The position numbers and the translations under genes were made by a program. DNA of 64,000 nt from Podospora bellae-mahoneyi (lineage: Eukaryota > Ascomycota > Sordariomycetes > Sordariales > Podosporaceae). The notes beneath the pieces are model-generated. The model saw nothing but the letters and a program-made list of their open reading frames with translations, did not search any database and had not been told where the DNA came from. Numbering within the stretch: position 1 is the first letter of the stretch; the number at the start of each line of letters is the position of its first letter. Where the stretch lies: contig NW_026946359.1 of NCBI RefSeq assembly GCF_035222275.1, positions 3,348,001 through 3,412,000 on the forward strand. The letters are read 5' to 3'. Positions 44,306 through 57,414 of the stretch are shown here, in pieces.

Positions 44306-44717
44306 TAGACCTGCCTGCCAATGCCCTATGCCACGATATACAAAAACAACCCCCTTGTCAACAACACCTCTCCCCCCTTTTTATAAAACTCCCTCAAACA
44401 CCACCAACCCTTCCCCAAAAAAAACAAGACAAGAAAAAGGCCCATTTCAGACCCCACGCCGCAGTTTTATATACCATTCACTCCGATCACGCTCAAACAA
44501 ACAACAAACCAGAACATGTAAAAAGAAAATAAAAATAAAAACTCAATAAACGCTCTTTCTCGCTCTTACAAACCCTCAGAAGCCTTTTTTTCCCCGCTAC
44601 CCATCTCCCCCGAATGTGTTCCCCCTCAAAATATACACTATATATTACACTCCTCTGTCTACCCACTCCTTCTTCCTCCCCCCATAACACACCCTCCTCC
44701 TCGGCCACTAACCCCCC

Positions 44718-47700
44718 CTAAGAAAGCAAATTCCTCAACGAAGGACTTGCACTAGCCCCACTCGCCCTCGGCTCCCTGTTCGGAGGCGGTAGGCTCGGCT
44801 CCCTCAACGGCGGCGGGCTTTGATGCACATGTCCCCCCCAGTGCGGCCCCCCCTGCCTCAGATAATTCGGCTGCGGCTGCGGCTCCATCATATGATGTTG
44901 CGGTGGCGGCGGACGCATATGCTCGACATGATGACCATACCCATTCATCACCGGCGGCGGCTGGTGAGGTCCACTCGTCCTCCTAGGCGGTGATGACCCC
45001 CCTCCGTTCAGCCCGACCCCGTTCCTATAAGGCGAGTGCATTATCCCGTTGTGGGGTGGTGGTCCAGGCGGTGGGCCAATTGTCTGGATCGGTGGTGGAC
45101 GGAGGTGGTTTGGTGGTGGTGCCAGGGGTGGCATACTCAGTGGGGGAGGGCTCGGGCCGCGGTGGTGGTTCTCGCGGTGGTGGTTGAGTAGAGGTGACAT
45201 GTTATTTGGGTGGGCAGAGGCTCGGGGCCAGTCGCTGTAGCCCCTGTTTGCTGGGGCGTACTCGGGCGGTGGAGGTTGGACGGGCAGTCCTCTCGGGACG
45301 ATGGTGGGCGGAAGAGGAGGTGGTTGCACAGCCTGTGACTGGACGGCTACCGGTGGGGGGATCAGTTGGGGAGCAGTCGGACCTGGTAAAGGAGCTTGTA
45401 GCTGCGGTGGTGGCTGAACCACGGGCGGAGGACCCGACGCAGAATGCATCGGGGGAGGTGACCAGGTCCTGTAGGAGCTGATACTGGGATGACGAGGCTC
45501 AGTAGGGCCACCGATAGGAACAACAGCCGGTGATGCTTGCGAAGCCTGCCGGACCGGCTCGGGTGGTGGCGTAGGCTCTCTTTTGAGCTGCGGATAAGGA
45601 TTCGGCTGGCGACCCAACTTCTTGCACTTGTGACACTGAAAACTGCGTTGTTCCACGAACTTTTGCGCCTCGGAGCCCAGGTTCCCGAAGTACCCGTTGG
45701 TGAGCCCGCGTTCCTGTTCCTGATTGATCGGGTGCCACTTGGGACTGACATCGGTGGCGCAGGTAAGACAGATCTTGCCGTTCTGTTGCATTGACGGTGC
45801 GTCCTCCATTGACGCATCCCCGTTGAGAATGTGCGAGATGGAGTTGTTGATCAGAGATGCCCGGCGGTTGACGTGATGCGAAGGCGTGGATGGCGATGTT
45901 GAAACCTTGGACGTGACAGCGATCTGGTTGGCTTTCTTGGCGCATCCCTTCAGCGCTGTATCGGCCTGTTTGTAGTTCTGGACATACAGCTGTAGAGCAG
46001 TCGTCCCGTTTTCCGCCACAATGTCGTGCATTCGGTAGATAGCCGTCTTGGTAGGCAAGTGCTCCTTGCAATAGACAACCGCCGACATAGTTCCAGCGTC
46101 CCCATTGATGCTGACAATATTGTGCTGATCGCGCCTCGAGCCCTTGACAGGCGTGATGTCAAAACCCAGAGCATAACCTGCCTGGTGAGCACACTCGACG
46201 TGGACAGAAGCGCGGCACTGATGGCAAGATACACAAGCTCCTCCATCTCTCTTGCAAGCCTTGCAAATCTCGGCAAACTTCGCCCTCGGGATCGTGGGAA
46301 TTCCTTCAGCAGGACACAGCGCCTTTGCGCTACCGAACTTGACCTCCGGTGTCCAGACCGCGCATGTGACGTGCACCCAATTGTTATCGGTCGTGCACTT
46401 CAGGGGCTCGCGAGGGTTGACAGGCCGATTCATCTCCTCCTGCTTCTTGCGGTAAAAGTCGGCCGCTTTTTGCGCATTTTCGCGCTCCATCCTGTCTCTT
46501 TCTCTTTCCTTCTCCGTTTTTTTCTTGTGAGAGATTTTGGGAGGCTCGACAAAGTCATGGTGGGTATACTCGTGTGGGCAAAGCACGCACTTGTAGTCCT
46601 AGATACACGAGTTAGCATCAATTGCACCTTTGCAATCAAACCTGAGCAAAACTTACAATAGCGACCTGCGGGTTCTTGTCATTGGCACACATGTCGCATG
46701 TCCACTTTCCAGGAGGTCTGTTGTCCAGCACACCGTAGCAACTCCGGTGAACCGTCAAGCGGCACTCTCTGCAGCACAGATGCTGATTACCCATGGGCTC
46801 CATCTCAAGGCAAATAGCACAAGGCAGCGTCCGCGGCTTGGGCATTTCCGGGACGGGAGGTGGAGGTGGAGGTGGTTTCTCAACCGCCTTCTCCTTCTTC
46901 TTGGAGATCGGAGCATTGACCACACTACCCGACTCAGAAGCGGTCTGATCAGCATCCTTGTCGGGAATACTCTTGAGCTTCTTGCGAGGCGGTTCCTTAT
47001 CCGTCGGTTGGGCGCTGAAAGAGCGTGCCGGGCTCGCAGTAGCAGCCGGATCGGGGGTGCGATATCGAATATTGTTGGCCATCTCCTCAGCCGCCAACAA
47101 CTCCTTGTAAAGATCCTCGTCCACCTTCTTCCGCCATCCGCGACCTCCCGTCTGGGCCACCTTCTTCGCAACCTCTTCAACATCCTCCCACTGGATAGCA
47201 TAACGTCTCCACAGCTCGGCGCATCGTCGACAGAGCGCCTGGATGCATTGATCCTTCTTGTCCTTGTTAGCGCCACGGCCACCATTCTCGGTGACCGCGG
47301 ATACAGCAGCAGCCGGCGCTCTCCGCCACTGGCGAGAGTTTTTGGTGCCGCAAAACTTGCACAGGAAGCCTCTCTTCTTCTCCTTGGCCTTCTCCGTGTC
47401 GAACGCCGAGTCATCGTGAACATCGGCAACGTCGTCAGCCAGCTTGTTGGCAGCCGCCTCGGCCTTTTTGGCATCTTTCTTGCCCTTACGTCCGGAAAAA
47501 TTGCCCCAAACTTGCTTGCCGCGATCTGTCTTTTTCCAAGTGTAGTAGTATCTGACGACGGTAGCTGGTTTCAACGTCTTGACGTGCTTCATGACGAGAT
47601 GCAACTCGGAGCCATATTTGGCCACGCCCTCTTCGAACTTCTTCTGCTCTGCTGGGGTTAAATCTGGCTCTTTGAAATCTTCTTTCGGTACCTTGGGAAG

Positions 47701-50303
47701 TGTCTTGAGGGCCTTTTCGGCATTGAAATCGAACTTGAAAAGAAGATCTCTCGCCACATCTTGGAGATTGGTGGATTGTTTCGGTACACCAAGCGAGACG
47801 GCCATAGATCTGGCGGTGTCCATGTAATCATCGATGGCACCATCAGGCATTTCCTTTCCAACCTTGGCTGGCTCCTTCCAGAGGGTGGTGACTGTCTCGT
47901 CGCCGCCGCGCTCGATATACCCTGGCGGAGTGTCTTGAACCCATTTTGGGCGCTTCTCCTTCTCGATCCGCTCAGCTTCCAAGAGGGCCTGTTGTTCTTT
48001 GGTGAGCTTGTTGCTGCCCTTGCCACTTTTCTTGAACTCTAGAGGCTTGACATATTCCACCGGTCTCCCGGGCCAAGGACCCACGACAGCTTGATGTTTC
48101 AAACCCAGTCTGGTGCTGGCACGGGGAAAGATGCGGTCGTCCAGATCAAGAGCGTCCTCCACCTTGCAATGCATGCCAAAGTAGCGATATGGCCAGAGAC
48201 TAGCATGGTATATCTGCTCTGCGGTAGGCGGCTGCCGGGTTTCATCCGAAGCAGGGCTTGTCCGGCTGGTGCGGCCAGTCTGCACACCATCGACACCACC
48301 CATCTCCTCGTCCTCATCGTCGAGGAGCTCATCGTCTTCGCCATCACGACCACCGTCGGCGAGACCAGGAGTGTTGCGACCTTCAAGCCTGCGCTCGTGT
48401 GCTCTACTGCAGGCGGCGCAGGACCAGGCAAAGCCACGACTGGGTTTCTTGAGCAAGGGTGGTTTGACACAGTTCATGTGGTACGTGTGTTGGCACACGG
48501 CACAGTCGACCGAATCGTTGCTGGTTGATGTGTCAGCATTTCAAGATACTTTGGTACAAGTTATAGCTCCCCACTTTAGTCGCTTTTTTGGTGCATGCAT
48601 GGGGGTGCGGTCCTATTGGGTCACGCCAGGGAACCCCATTGGTCCCGCGCCCCGGTGCGAACGAACCACGACCACCTCACACTCTCTCACGCCCACCCCC
48701 CCCGCGCCAAAATGGAAAATGGAAAAGGCTCGGGGAAAAAGGAAACAAACTTACTTTGCGCAGTACGTAACGCACCGCTTGCACGTCTTGACGGCACTCG
48801 TCAACTCCTTGCCGCGGCCCTGCTCCGTCAGGACGTACTTCCAGTGCTCGTCCAGCACCTTCTTGACATGCTCGGGCACGTTGATGACCTGCTTCGTCGG
48901 GATCACCTCGTAGTTCTTTTGGATGTAGCGATCATAAAGCTTCTCGTACCAGAAACAGTCGGGCGCCCGCTTGTAAGCAGCCAGGTCCTTGATCTCCGCC
49001 TTGTGGCGGATCTGGCACTTGCCGCGGAGTGAGGTCAACGGGCTGATGTCCGAGTGCATCGTGGCAAAGACCAGGCGTGTGTCTTGCACCTTGCGGCCAA
49101 TGTCCTTTGGTCGGTAGTACCAATTGACGCGGATTGCGTCTATTGGCAGGCTGGTGTCATTCTTGACGTGCAAGAACTCCATGATGCGGCCAATGTAATA
49201 GGGCTCCCCCGGAGGCTCACAGACCAGGTAGACGTGATCTGCATGTCTGTGTCAGAAGTGAAATATCGTCCAAACTTCCCCGTATCCGACTCACCTTCTT
49301 TTTGCAGCACAGTCCCGTCGTCGGCTATCATCTTGCCGTCCTTTGTCGGCCGCGACTTGCAGTTTTCAAAAGTGAGCATGTTCGTCTCACCGTAGCCAGG
49401 CGCGCCAGGAGTCGCACTTCCGCCATCCATCGAGCGTGATGCCGTCCCCGCGAGTCGCTGATGAACAGCCGCCGCTAGCAATGAGGTCGAAGCTCCATTG
49501 GTCCCGGACGGGGTCTGGCTTCCGCTGGGAGTCGAGGCATCAGCAGCCGGAGCCGCCGCAGAAGTAGCTTTTCGCTTCTTGCCTTTGTGACTGTTTGAGG
49601 TCGAATTGCCATTAGTTTTGTTTGCCGTGTTTGTCGACGTCGTAGATGATGGAGCCGGGTGAGAATCCTTGGTGCCATTTGTGGTGGCCGTGGTTTGCCT
49701 GCTCTCATCGGGCAGAGGCTTTCGTGAAGATGCATTGCCGGAGCGCGGGGCTGTTTGGCCTGCATTGGCTGCTGGTGGTGCTTGTGATGATGACGACGAT
49801 GTCGCACCGGCTTCTTGTGGTATTGGTGGTTCTAGATGTTGCTGCTTTGATGAAGGGGCTTTCTTCGAGTCGGTGTCCTTTTTGTTGGTGTGCTCAAACA
49901 GTTCCATGTCGATGTCCCGGTCCTCGGCATAATTTGGGCGCGCAGCACCAGTGCGATTTCGAGATCGCGTGCCATAGGGAGAGGCCTTCTCACCGGCATC
50001 TTTGGCGGCGGCCGAAGCCGAAGACTTCTCCATGGGCTGTGGTGATTCCGATTTTGTGGTGCTCGCCGTGGAGGACGACGAGCGAGATGAATTGGGGAGG
50101 TTGCTCATGGTAGGCGGTGGAGGGTGATCCGTGGATGTGGATGAGACCGGGCCGCCCAAGTTAGTATTAGAGTTGGCGACTGTTGCTCCCGCGCCGTCCT
50201 TGGCGGACGAGGACGAGGAGGGAGTGGCCGAACTGGTAGAAATTGCAGATTGCGCCTGGTCCTCAGATTGCTGCTGCTGCTTCACACCACTTTTCTGTGC
50301 CAT
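44718..50303 (-). CDS. SNT2: SNT2-like chromatin regulator (BAH, PHD, SANT, GATA-like, PHD/ePHD)
   Basis: Exons 50303-49295, 49238-48755, 48520-46657 and 46598-44718 give 1745 aa. The order is: disordered Ser/Thr/Gln/Ala N-terminus (1-310); BAH domain (about 325-450, DHVYLVCEPPGEPYYIGRI); PHD finger (about 485-540, CKRCVTYC to WSCAAC); ELM2-like region; SANT (about 785-840, KFEEGVAKYGSELHLVMKHV); a stretched GATA-like finger (CKFC ... CRRC); PHD (CAICLEMEP to WTCDMC); an extended PHD (CVLCPHEYTHHDF onward, split by the last intron); and a Pro-rich tail. Snt2 pairs with Ecm5 and the Rpd3 deacetylase in yeast and affects stress response and virulence in other fungi. The first ATG was used. Intron 2 (234 nt) is long and interrupts the first PHD finger. 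Confidence 0.92.
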
Positions 50304-51230
50304 GGTGGGGAACAGGTCACCGAAAAGCAAAAAAAAAAAAAATCAAGAGGCGTCAGATTCCAGATACCAGATACCAGAGAAAACTCGCTCCGCCTAAGTT
50401 TCTTGTCGAGCAGTGAAGACGCGGCTGAGGCGGTTGTGGCGGTGATATCGTGGTTGAAAAGGTTTGTTGGAAATGAAGGGCGCCCTGGTCAGTGTTGCTG
50501 TTGATGTCAAAAGGCAGTAGTGGTCGGCGTCAAGAAAGAAGGTGGGTTTGGGTTTGGGTTTTGGGGGGGGGGTAGGGGCGTGAAGAAGGGCGCCGACGCC
50601 AGATGTCATGGGAGGAAAAAGAAAAGCCAAGAGAGGAGTGACGGCGGGCCGGGTAACGGTCCATAAGATGAGACGGGCAATGAGTGAATCTCAACAAGCC
50701 TGGCTGCGAGCCCCCTGCGTGGAGACACGGAGGAACCGTCGGGGTGGAAAGATGTCTGCCAGACCGTGGGGGGATTGAAATTCGCGATACCTCGCCGGAC
50801 GAGCCATATAACAGAGAGAAAAAAGGTCGTCGGCACCGTATCGGGGAGACCAGGGAGCAAGTGTGAGGTCAAGGCCAAATCCAAGTAAATCGACAAATGT
50901 ATGTATGGGGGCTCAGGTCAGGCGCGGCCGTGGGTGAATGGAGGGTGAGTGAGTGGAGTGGCCTGGGGACGATGAGATGGAGTCAAGGGGGACCGTGTAC
51001 TATGCGCGTTGGCCGTGGGCTGTCGTCGGGAAGCTCCTGTGCAGACGTGTGTCTATGGGCAAACGGCTGATGAAGCTAGATGGAGCGCATCTGGATCGGG
51101 GGGAAATCTTGCCAAAGGAAAGGGAAAAAGGAAGGGAGAGGGAGATATGTGGGCAAAGGTAATAATGGAGACCCAGACCCAGTCAAGAAGCGTCAAATGG
51201 GCGTGCGGTGCCGTGGGTGCGTGCAAGGAA

Positions 51231-51254
51231 GGCAAGGCAAGGCAAGGCAAGGCA
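51231..51254. repeat. (GGCAA)n microsatellite
   Basis: Four perfect 5-bp units plus a partial fifth, inside the gene-free block upstream of SNT2. Confidence 0.8.
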
Positions 51255-52065
51255 CAAGGTACAGGCCGTCTACAATTTGGTACATTTCTGGCCCCGGCTC
51301 TTCGCCATTTCTTTTTCGGTATATACTACCACCTGTGCTATGAGAATAGAGAAATGCCGTGCTTCGGGATAGATTCCGGCGTCACGGATGAGTTGCGTAG
51401 ACTACCTACTAATTATCTCTGGCTCGTCGTCCTTCATCGACTCGAGACTGGTTCGTCCAAATGGAGGGCACTGAAGAAGAGGCGACAAGACCCAAGAGTG
51501 ACAGATGGACGTGGACGGGCAGCGAAAGCAGAGTGAAGAAGCGGCACCTAGCAAAAAAGAAGGTAGCACACACGGACCAAGCCCACACAATTGGCAGGCT
51601 AACACGCCTCCGGGTGTCGAAGAGGTGTGGGCCGTCGTCCTCTGGCACTGTGAGGTTTGTGGGGCCCACGAGGTAGATATCGCGTACTGCGCGGCCTGCA
51701 GGGATTTGCATTCCCGCATCGTCCACATTTCAACGTCGGCAAAACCACCCATGGCCAGCCACGGCCTGGTACCTGGGCGATACTTTGTGCCCCAGAACCC
51801 CCTACAACCTCATCAACCTCACCCCAATCGCAATCCCTACGTACAACCACCACCGTCCACTTTTGGTTTCCTGTGGACATATATATTTCTCCCCTACGGA
51901 CCGCGCGGGGATGTTGACAAAACCAACCTCATCATTCGACAGTAGGGTGTGGAGCAAGGACAGCATAGACAGCATAGACAAGTGGAGAGCGATGGGAAGG
52001 GTTTGGAACCCGAAAGGGATGCTTGGAACAACGGCACTTGTAGTCAGAAAGAATGTTATATGATG

Positions 52066-52083
52066 GGATGGATGGATGGATGG
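52066..52083. repeat. (GATG)n microsatellite
   Basis: Four tandem 4-bp units with a partial copy, inside the gene-free block. Confidence 0.7.
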
Positions 52084-55000
52084 ACGGAAGTGATACCCAT
52101 CTGTATTTTCTTCGGTAGCTTTCACGTAGTGCTTCTGACTGGCTTGCTTTCGGTCGCCGTTAGCACAAGAAATGGTAAAAGCTAAGGTAGAAAATCGAGG
52201 GCAAATGCTTCCAGTCGCGCGCCCAGCTGGAACGCTGCCGCTGCTGCTGATGCAGACGGTCGCGCGGGCAGGCAGGGCAGGCAAAATCCCCCGAATGGTG
52301 GGATATCAAAACTAAAAGGGTGGGATCGAGGGATCGAGAAAGAACCGCACCGTGTGTCTAGCGAACATGAAGCTTTTGCGCGGGTATTTACCACAAGAGC
52401 CCCAAAAGCGGCCACACTTGGGGTCATTCAGCCAACCCTCTCACCCCTCGTTCTAGACTCCTCTATCAATCAATGTCCATGACTGTTAGTACTGCCAGAC
52501 CTGATGGTTGATGATGGAGGTGGTCATGGAATATTGGCTTATGCAGGTGTCACTTTCATACTAGCCCCAATGTGTGTCCGCCCAACATCCCGCCTTCTGT
52601 CATCAAGCAACCACCATCAACCCCAGATGCCCCTCTTTTTGATCCGTAGTTCGGTCTGTTATTAAATGGGTGGCCAGATCTCTTTGTCTCTGCGTTCAGG
52701 TCAAGCATCTCGTAACCAGGACGGACCCAACTCTTGGACATGTTGGAAGTGCCACATGTGTGTCGGCGGCGTATCTCATAAGGCTGCGACCGATCGGATG
52801 CTTTGGTTGAGCTGTCCCTGTGCGCCCCTGATGCCTTGAAATATCAGCTGGAGACGGTGGTCCTGAGAAAATCCGAATCCTTTCCGTATCATGGTCACGG
52901 CCGTTCCATCTGTTGAAGCACGCGCACCGCCTCTTCTCATGGTCGAACCCCTGTCCACGCCAGCCAACGGTTACATTCTGCAACGACCTCACCTTGCTAG
53001 CGATAGCTTGTCTCTGTCCTCACCTGTGGCCATCTGAAGATGATATCGGCGGAATAAAAACCTGCGGTGTCTTTGTTTGTACTGCGAAATGAATCGATGG
53101 ATGCACGTACGTTTTGGGCATCTTGCTTGATGATCGGCGAATGATGTCGACATCCCCGACATCTTGGCGTTCATCAACCCACCTCCGCTCCGCCCGGTCC
53201 GCAAACAAAAAACGCTTCTCCAGACCTCCTCTCATCACCGTCATACAAAACCTCGCGACTGCCCTCAAGGCCTCGCTGGTGGGGTTGGAGGGCTGAAAAG
53301 CAACTGAAAAGAGTCAAGAACACATCAGCATTTTCGGCCCAACAGCTTGACACGATTTTGTGCAGAGACAGATCGCGAATCGCCAAACCATCTGATGTCG
53401 ACACCAATACCGATTTCCCGAATGGGCGAGATTTGAGCCAGCCCAGGATCGTTCGTTGGAAAACCCCGTTGCCCCACAATTCAAACTTCCTGCCATGTGC
53501 ATGCCGAATTGCAATCGTCTTGTGTCGTGGAGCTCAGCCCAAACAGCTTCATCATCAACAACATGGGATCATGGAAACATCGGCTGTCCGAATTTTCCTG
53601 CTGTTTCAGAGATCAAACTTGGGAAGGGGGAGTGGCTCTCATCTTGGCGGTTGCAGCTGTCCAAAATCCGTTCAAACCGTTCGGGGAGTGGGGGCAGTCC
53701 TATATCACAGCATAATAAGATCAGAGTCACCCACCAGAAGGCTCCCATGTGCCTTTGACCGCTCCCTTATCAAAACCCTCTCTGTCTTGTTAGCATATCC
53801 TTTGGTCTGGCTGATGAGCCTTACTGTTGGCACTGCCGCCGCCGTCCGGTCCCAGATGGTGTTCCCTGCAGACGCCCCCAGGTCTGAGGTATCACGACAG
53901 ATTTCCCGGGCTTCGTCACGGGCGCACGAGGATAGAGTAGCGCACAAGCCTAGGTTACGTGTGTCATCCAGCTTGCGAGGTCTTACTCTCCCCCAGGTCC
54001 TAATATGACAGCGCAGGCCCCCTGGTTGACATCAGGAGGCTGTGACGTCCGGTCTGGTGTCGGCGGGAATATTGTGTCAGCAGCCCCAAAGGTAGAGAGA
54101 GATGGTAGATCAAGAATTTTTTCTACAGTGGTCAGCACAGACGTAAAGCGCGTCCTCGTACCCAGCTGGTAATAGTGGTCTTGTCGAACGTCAACGGAGA
54201 GAGATGAGATGAGTGGTCGGGATTTGAGGAATGAGGCTTTCCGCGGCCAGCCCCCAGTGCGACCCCGAACCATCACGCACTGTCCTGCTAGTGGCGAACG
54301 GGCGACGGGGAGCAATCTTGGCTTCCTTTCTTGCCGGGGGCTACCGTCCTAATTAACAACCGAGAGCGGTTGCAAAGGAAAGGATCAAAATGTCCCGCTG
54401 TTGCATGATGACAGAACACCTTCCAAGGCATTGTTAGGTCTGGATCTGTTGCTCTTATTTCTGCGAAGCAAAATGTTTGATGTATCCGACTGTTTGTGTT
54501 GTCGAAATAGACACCATATCTCTCCTGCCGACCGTCGATCTCTTCTCAACACGACACCAAATCACCTGCCCCCCTCCCCCCCAGAATGACATTCTGCCGC
54601 CCTTGCCATGGCTGCAAAGGGGACAGACAGATAGGGAGCGGGGCCACATCTGTGGAGAAGCCCAAATGATGTCTGGCCTTCGACTTCTTCTTGTGGTGAT
54701 GCGGTGACCTGCGTGGTCGGACAGCCGATCATCGCGGAGGTCAAATACCGGGAAGCCAGCAACTCGAGATCTTGGGGCTATAATTTTTCAACATCGGGAG
54801 AGCAAGGGCGCACTGGCTACCTGTATTCACCTAGTGAGTAACCTTGTGGATTCGGCATGGAAAAAGCCAGGAGTCAACAAAGGGGATTCCGTTGTTTGGT
54901 GGGTACGAAGGACGGAGTTAGCAGTCAATTTTGTATCCCCTTCCACCCTATCCGCTTCGGCCAGCCATCGGCCTCATTAGGGTTTATCCCTTGATCTGGA

Positions 55001-57414
55001 TATCACTAGACGAACGAAGCAGCGGTCAGTGCAGACATAAGCTTCAACCGCCAGAATGCAGTGCTCAGTGTTTGGGCTTGGGGCATCAATGTGTCGCCTG
55101 CTTGTAGGAGTGCTACCTTGGCGCGTGTCCTGGGTCGTCATTGGCGCTTTCGAAGCCGCCGCCTCGCTGTTGTGTGCCCTAACTCCATGTTCGAGGCCAC
55201 GGGCGCGAGATAGTAGCACATTTTCGAGCTTATTGTTCTCTGTTTCTCTCGGAAGTGTTTCAGGTGGCCAGATCGTAGCTTTTGATGTTGACAGCTTGAT
55301 CGGCCGGTCACGTTATGAGGTGAAGATTGCCGTATCACCTGCGGCGCTGAGGAAACCAAGCCGGATGTGGGGATGGAAAGGAGTCGGGCATGGTCCGGAG
55401 CTTGATGACGATGGGTCCCAGGGTGATGTGTCAGGCTGGTGAGAGTAAAGGATCAGACGATTCAAGCTCCCTGCTGTTTCCTGTTGAGCGACTTGGTGCC
55501 GTTGTGTTGTGTCGTCTCCGGCGGCTGCGAGTTCTGTGACAGCTGTTCCTATCTCCCGTCCTCGAAAGGTGGGAGCTGGAGGTCGGTGGGAGGCCAGCCG
55601 GAGGTTTCTGGTACGGGACAAGTGGGGCTTCGACGCCAATTTTCTTTGGGGAGGAGGGCGTTCCCAAGTTCAAGGGACTTGATCCCGAATTCTTGGCAAG
55701 AGCAGGGGTTAGAGATGGAACCACCCGCCTCCTCAAAAAAGGTGGGGCTCCTTCCCCTGCTGGATCTTTTTCCGCCCAAACGGCTGGGAAAGAACCGACG
55801 TCGAGCGTGACTTCTTCAACAAGCCCAGCCAACAGTGGCCCTGGTGAAATCATCATGACCTTGGAAAAAGGCTTTTGTATCTATCAAATCATGAGTAATA
55901 ATTCTTGCTGTGTTGTTTGAACCACAATTTTGCTGCACTTTCTTGTTATTTGTGCTGTTTGACAGGGGATGACTTGCTTGCATCAACATCCGGAGTCCCT
56001 CTTTCCCCCAGATCGTATTCTTTTTCTAGCATTTTTGGGTCTTGGGTAAGTAGAAATCTTCCATTCTCATCATGATGAACGTGAAAGCTGATAGCTACGT
56101 ACAGAGTTGATGTACCAGCACCCTCTCATGAGATTGGATGAAGCTTGGAACTTACCCTTCAAGAAACAATAACAACTCAACGTCTAAAGTGTCATTTCGC
56201 CGGCACTGGTCTCAACATGGGCATCTTGGGACATGGTCTTTGGAGATGTTAGCTCGGAGATATCGCAGACCCAAAAGACCCAGTTCAAGGTCGCTAGTCT
56301 CATTGTTGCAACAATTCAAATGTCAAGATATAGCGGGATCTGAAATGCCCTGACTACTGAATTCGTTCTAGGCTGGTCCTGAAGGGTCCTAGGGGCTTGA
56401 CAACGACAACAGCAAAAACCCCGCAGTCGCTGTCTGTGCCGCACAGAAAAGGAATCGAACGAGAGACATTTCACATGTGCCGTGGCAACACAAGGCCTCA
56501 TCTTCGACTCGAATGACTGGCAAATATGGAGTATGGCATCCCTATGTCTCACTTGCTGACCATAGAAATCGCGGCAGCTCGAGATCTGGCAATCAGTGAC
56601 ACCAAGGAGAGAATACCGTCTCGAGGAACCAAAGGACTGTTGTTTTCTCACCTCGTGGAAAGGATACTTCTGCACGTCTCTTTGCGGCGTGCAGCGACCA
56701 CCAGCAGCAAGGCGTATGCAGCTGGTTGTCGGCCTCTCGGCTGCCCATTCTTCCCCTTGCACGACATGCAGCCAGCCAAACATGTTCTGTGGTTTTTGCC
56801 CCGCATCCGCCACAGCAGTCAGTGGTCGAGTGGGCACGTTGATGCGTGTCACCGTCCGGTCTGTCGCCTACAACACCACCTCAGGTCAACTGACCAGTCA
56901 CCTTTTTGTCTGTCGACCGAGCAGTCACGGCCGGCTTGTACGTGGATATGTGTGTGTTTGACAGAGGCAGAAAAGTAGCAAGCTACCCTTCTTCCGGTTC
57001 CCGCTTCCCGTCAGTCTGCCCTCTCTCATCTTTCCATAGCCCCGGATCGGGTGTAAAGATCTTTTGGCATGGCCAATTTTGCCGCTTCCCCTATGACTTG
57101 TACATACGGGCAACCGGTGTGGCTGCCTGAGTGCTGAGTGTGTGCCACACTAGCAGGTAGCTGATGCCTTTTCGGTTGCTTCCCCATTCTCTTCGGCTCT
57201 TATCAGGGCGGCCCCCGTCCTCTTTGTCTCTGCGTACATCGGACCTCCTTCTTGACCTTACCTTTTCGTTGTCTAGTCAGTTGTTTTCTGTCGACCGGTG
57301 ATTTTGCTGCCCGCTACTCCAACATCTCCGACTATACCGTGTGTGTGCAAAGGTGCTGTGCTTTATATCGTCGCATCACGTCAGATCGGACCCCATCACA
57401 TAGCAATAGGCACC

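Larger units (their letters stand above)
50304..57414. other. 7.1-kb stretch with no convincing gene
   Basis: It lies between the divergent starts of SNT2 and the BTB gene. The first about 650 bp is probably SNT2 promoter and leader. Elsewhere I find only short frames of unlike composition on both strands, (GGCAA)n and (GATG)n microsatellites, and one TTAGGGTTTA at 54977-54986. Composition is balanced, not AT-rich, so it does not look like RIP-mutated repeat. A long regulatory region, long untranslated leaders or non-coding RNAs are possible. Confidence 0.6.

Noticed and set aside
51505-51945. Plus-strand frame of 146 codons with two Cys-X-X-Cys pairs (CEVCG, CAACRD)
   Set aside because: Composition is otherwise low-complexity, the start is arbitrary and no intron or homologous phrase supports it; the frame probably arises by chance in the gene-free block.
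53358-54008. 216-codon plus-strand frame upstream of the BTB gene
   Set aside because: No ATG in good context, no recognisable motif, and amino-acid composition typical of random translation.
54977-54986. TTAGGGTTTA as a telomere remnant
   Set aside because: A single copy without tandem repetition; it could be a telobox but has no gene start nearby.
56430-56520. GTTCGATTCC on the minus strand, like a tRNA B-box
   Set aside because: The flanking bases cannot form the T-arm stem, and no D-arm or acceptor stem is present.
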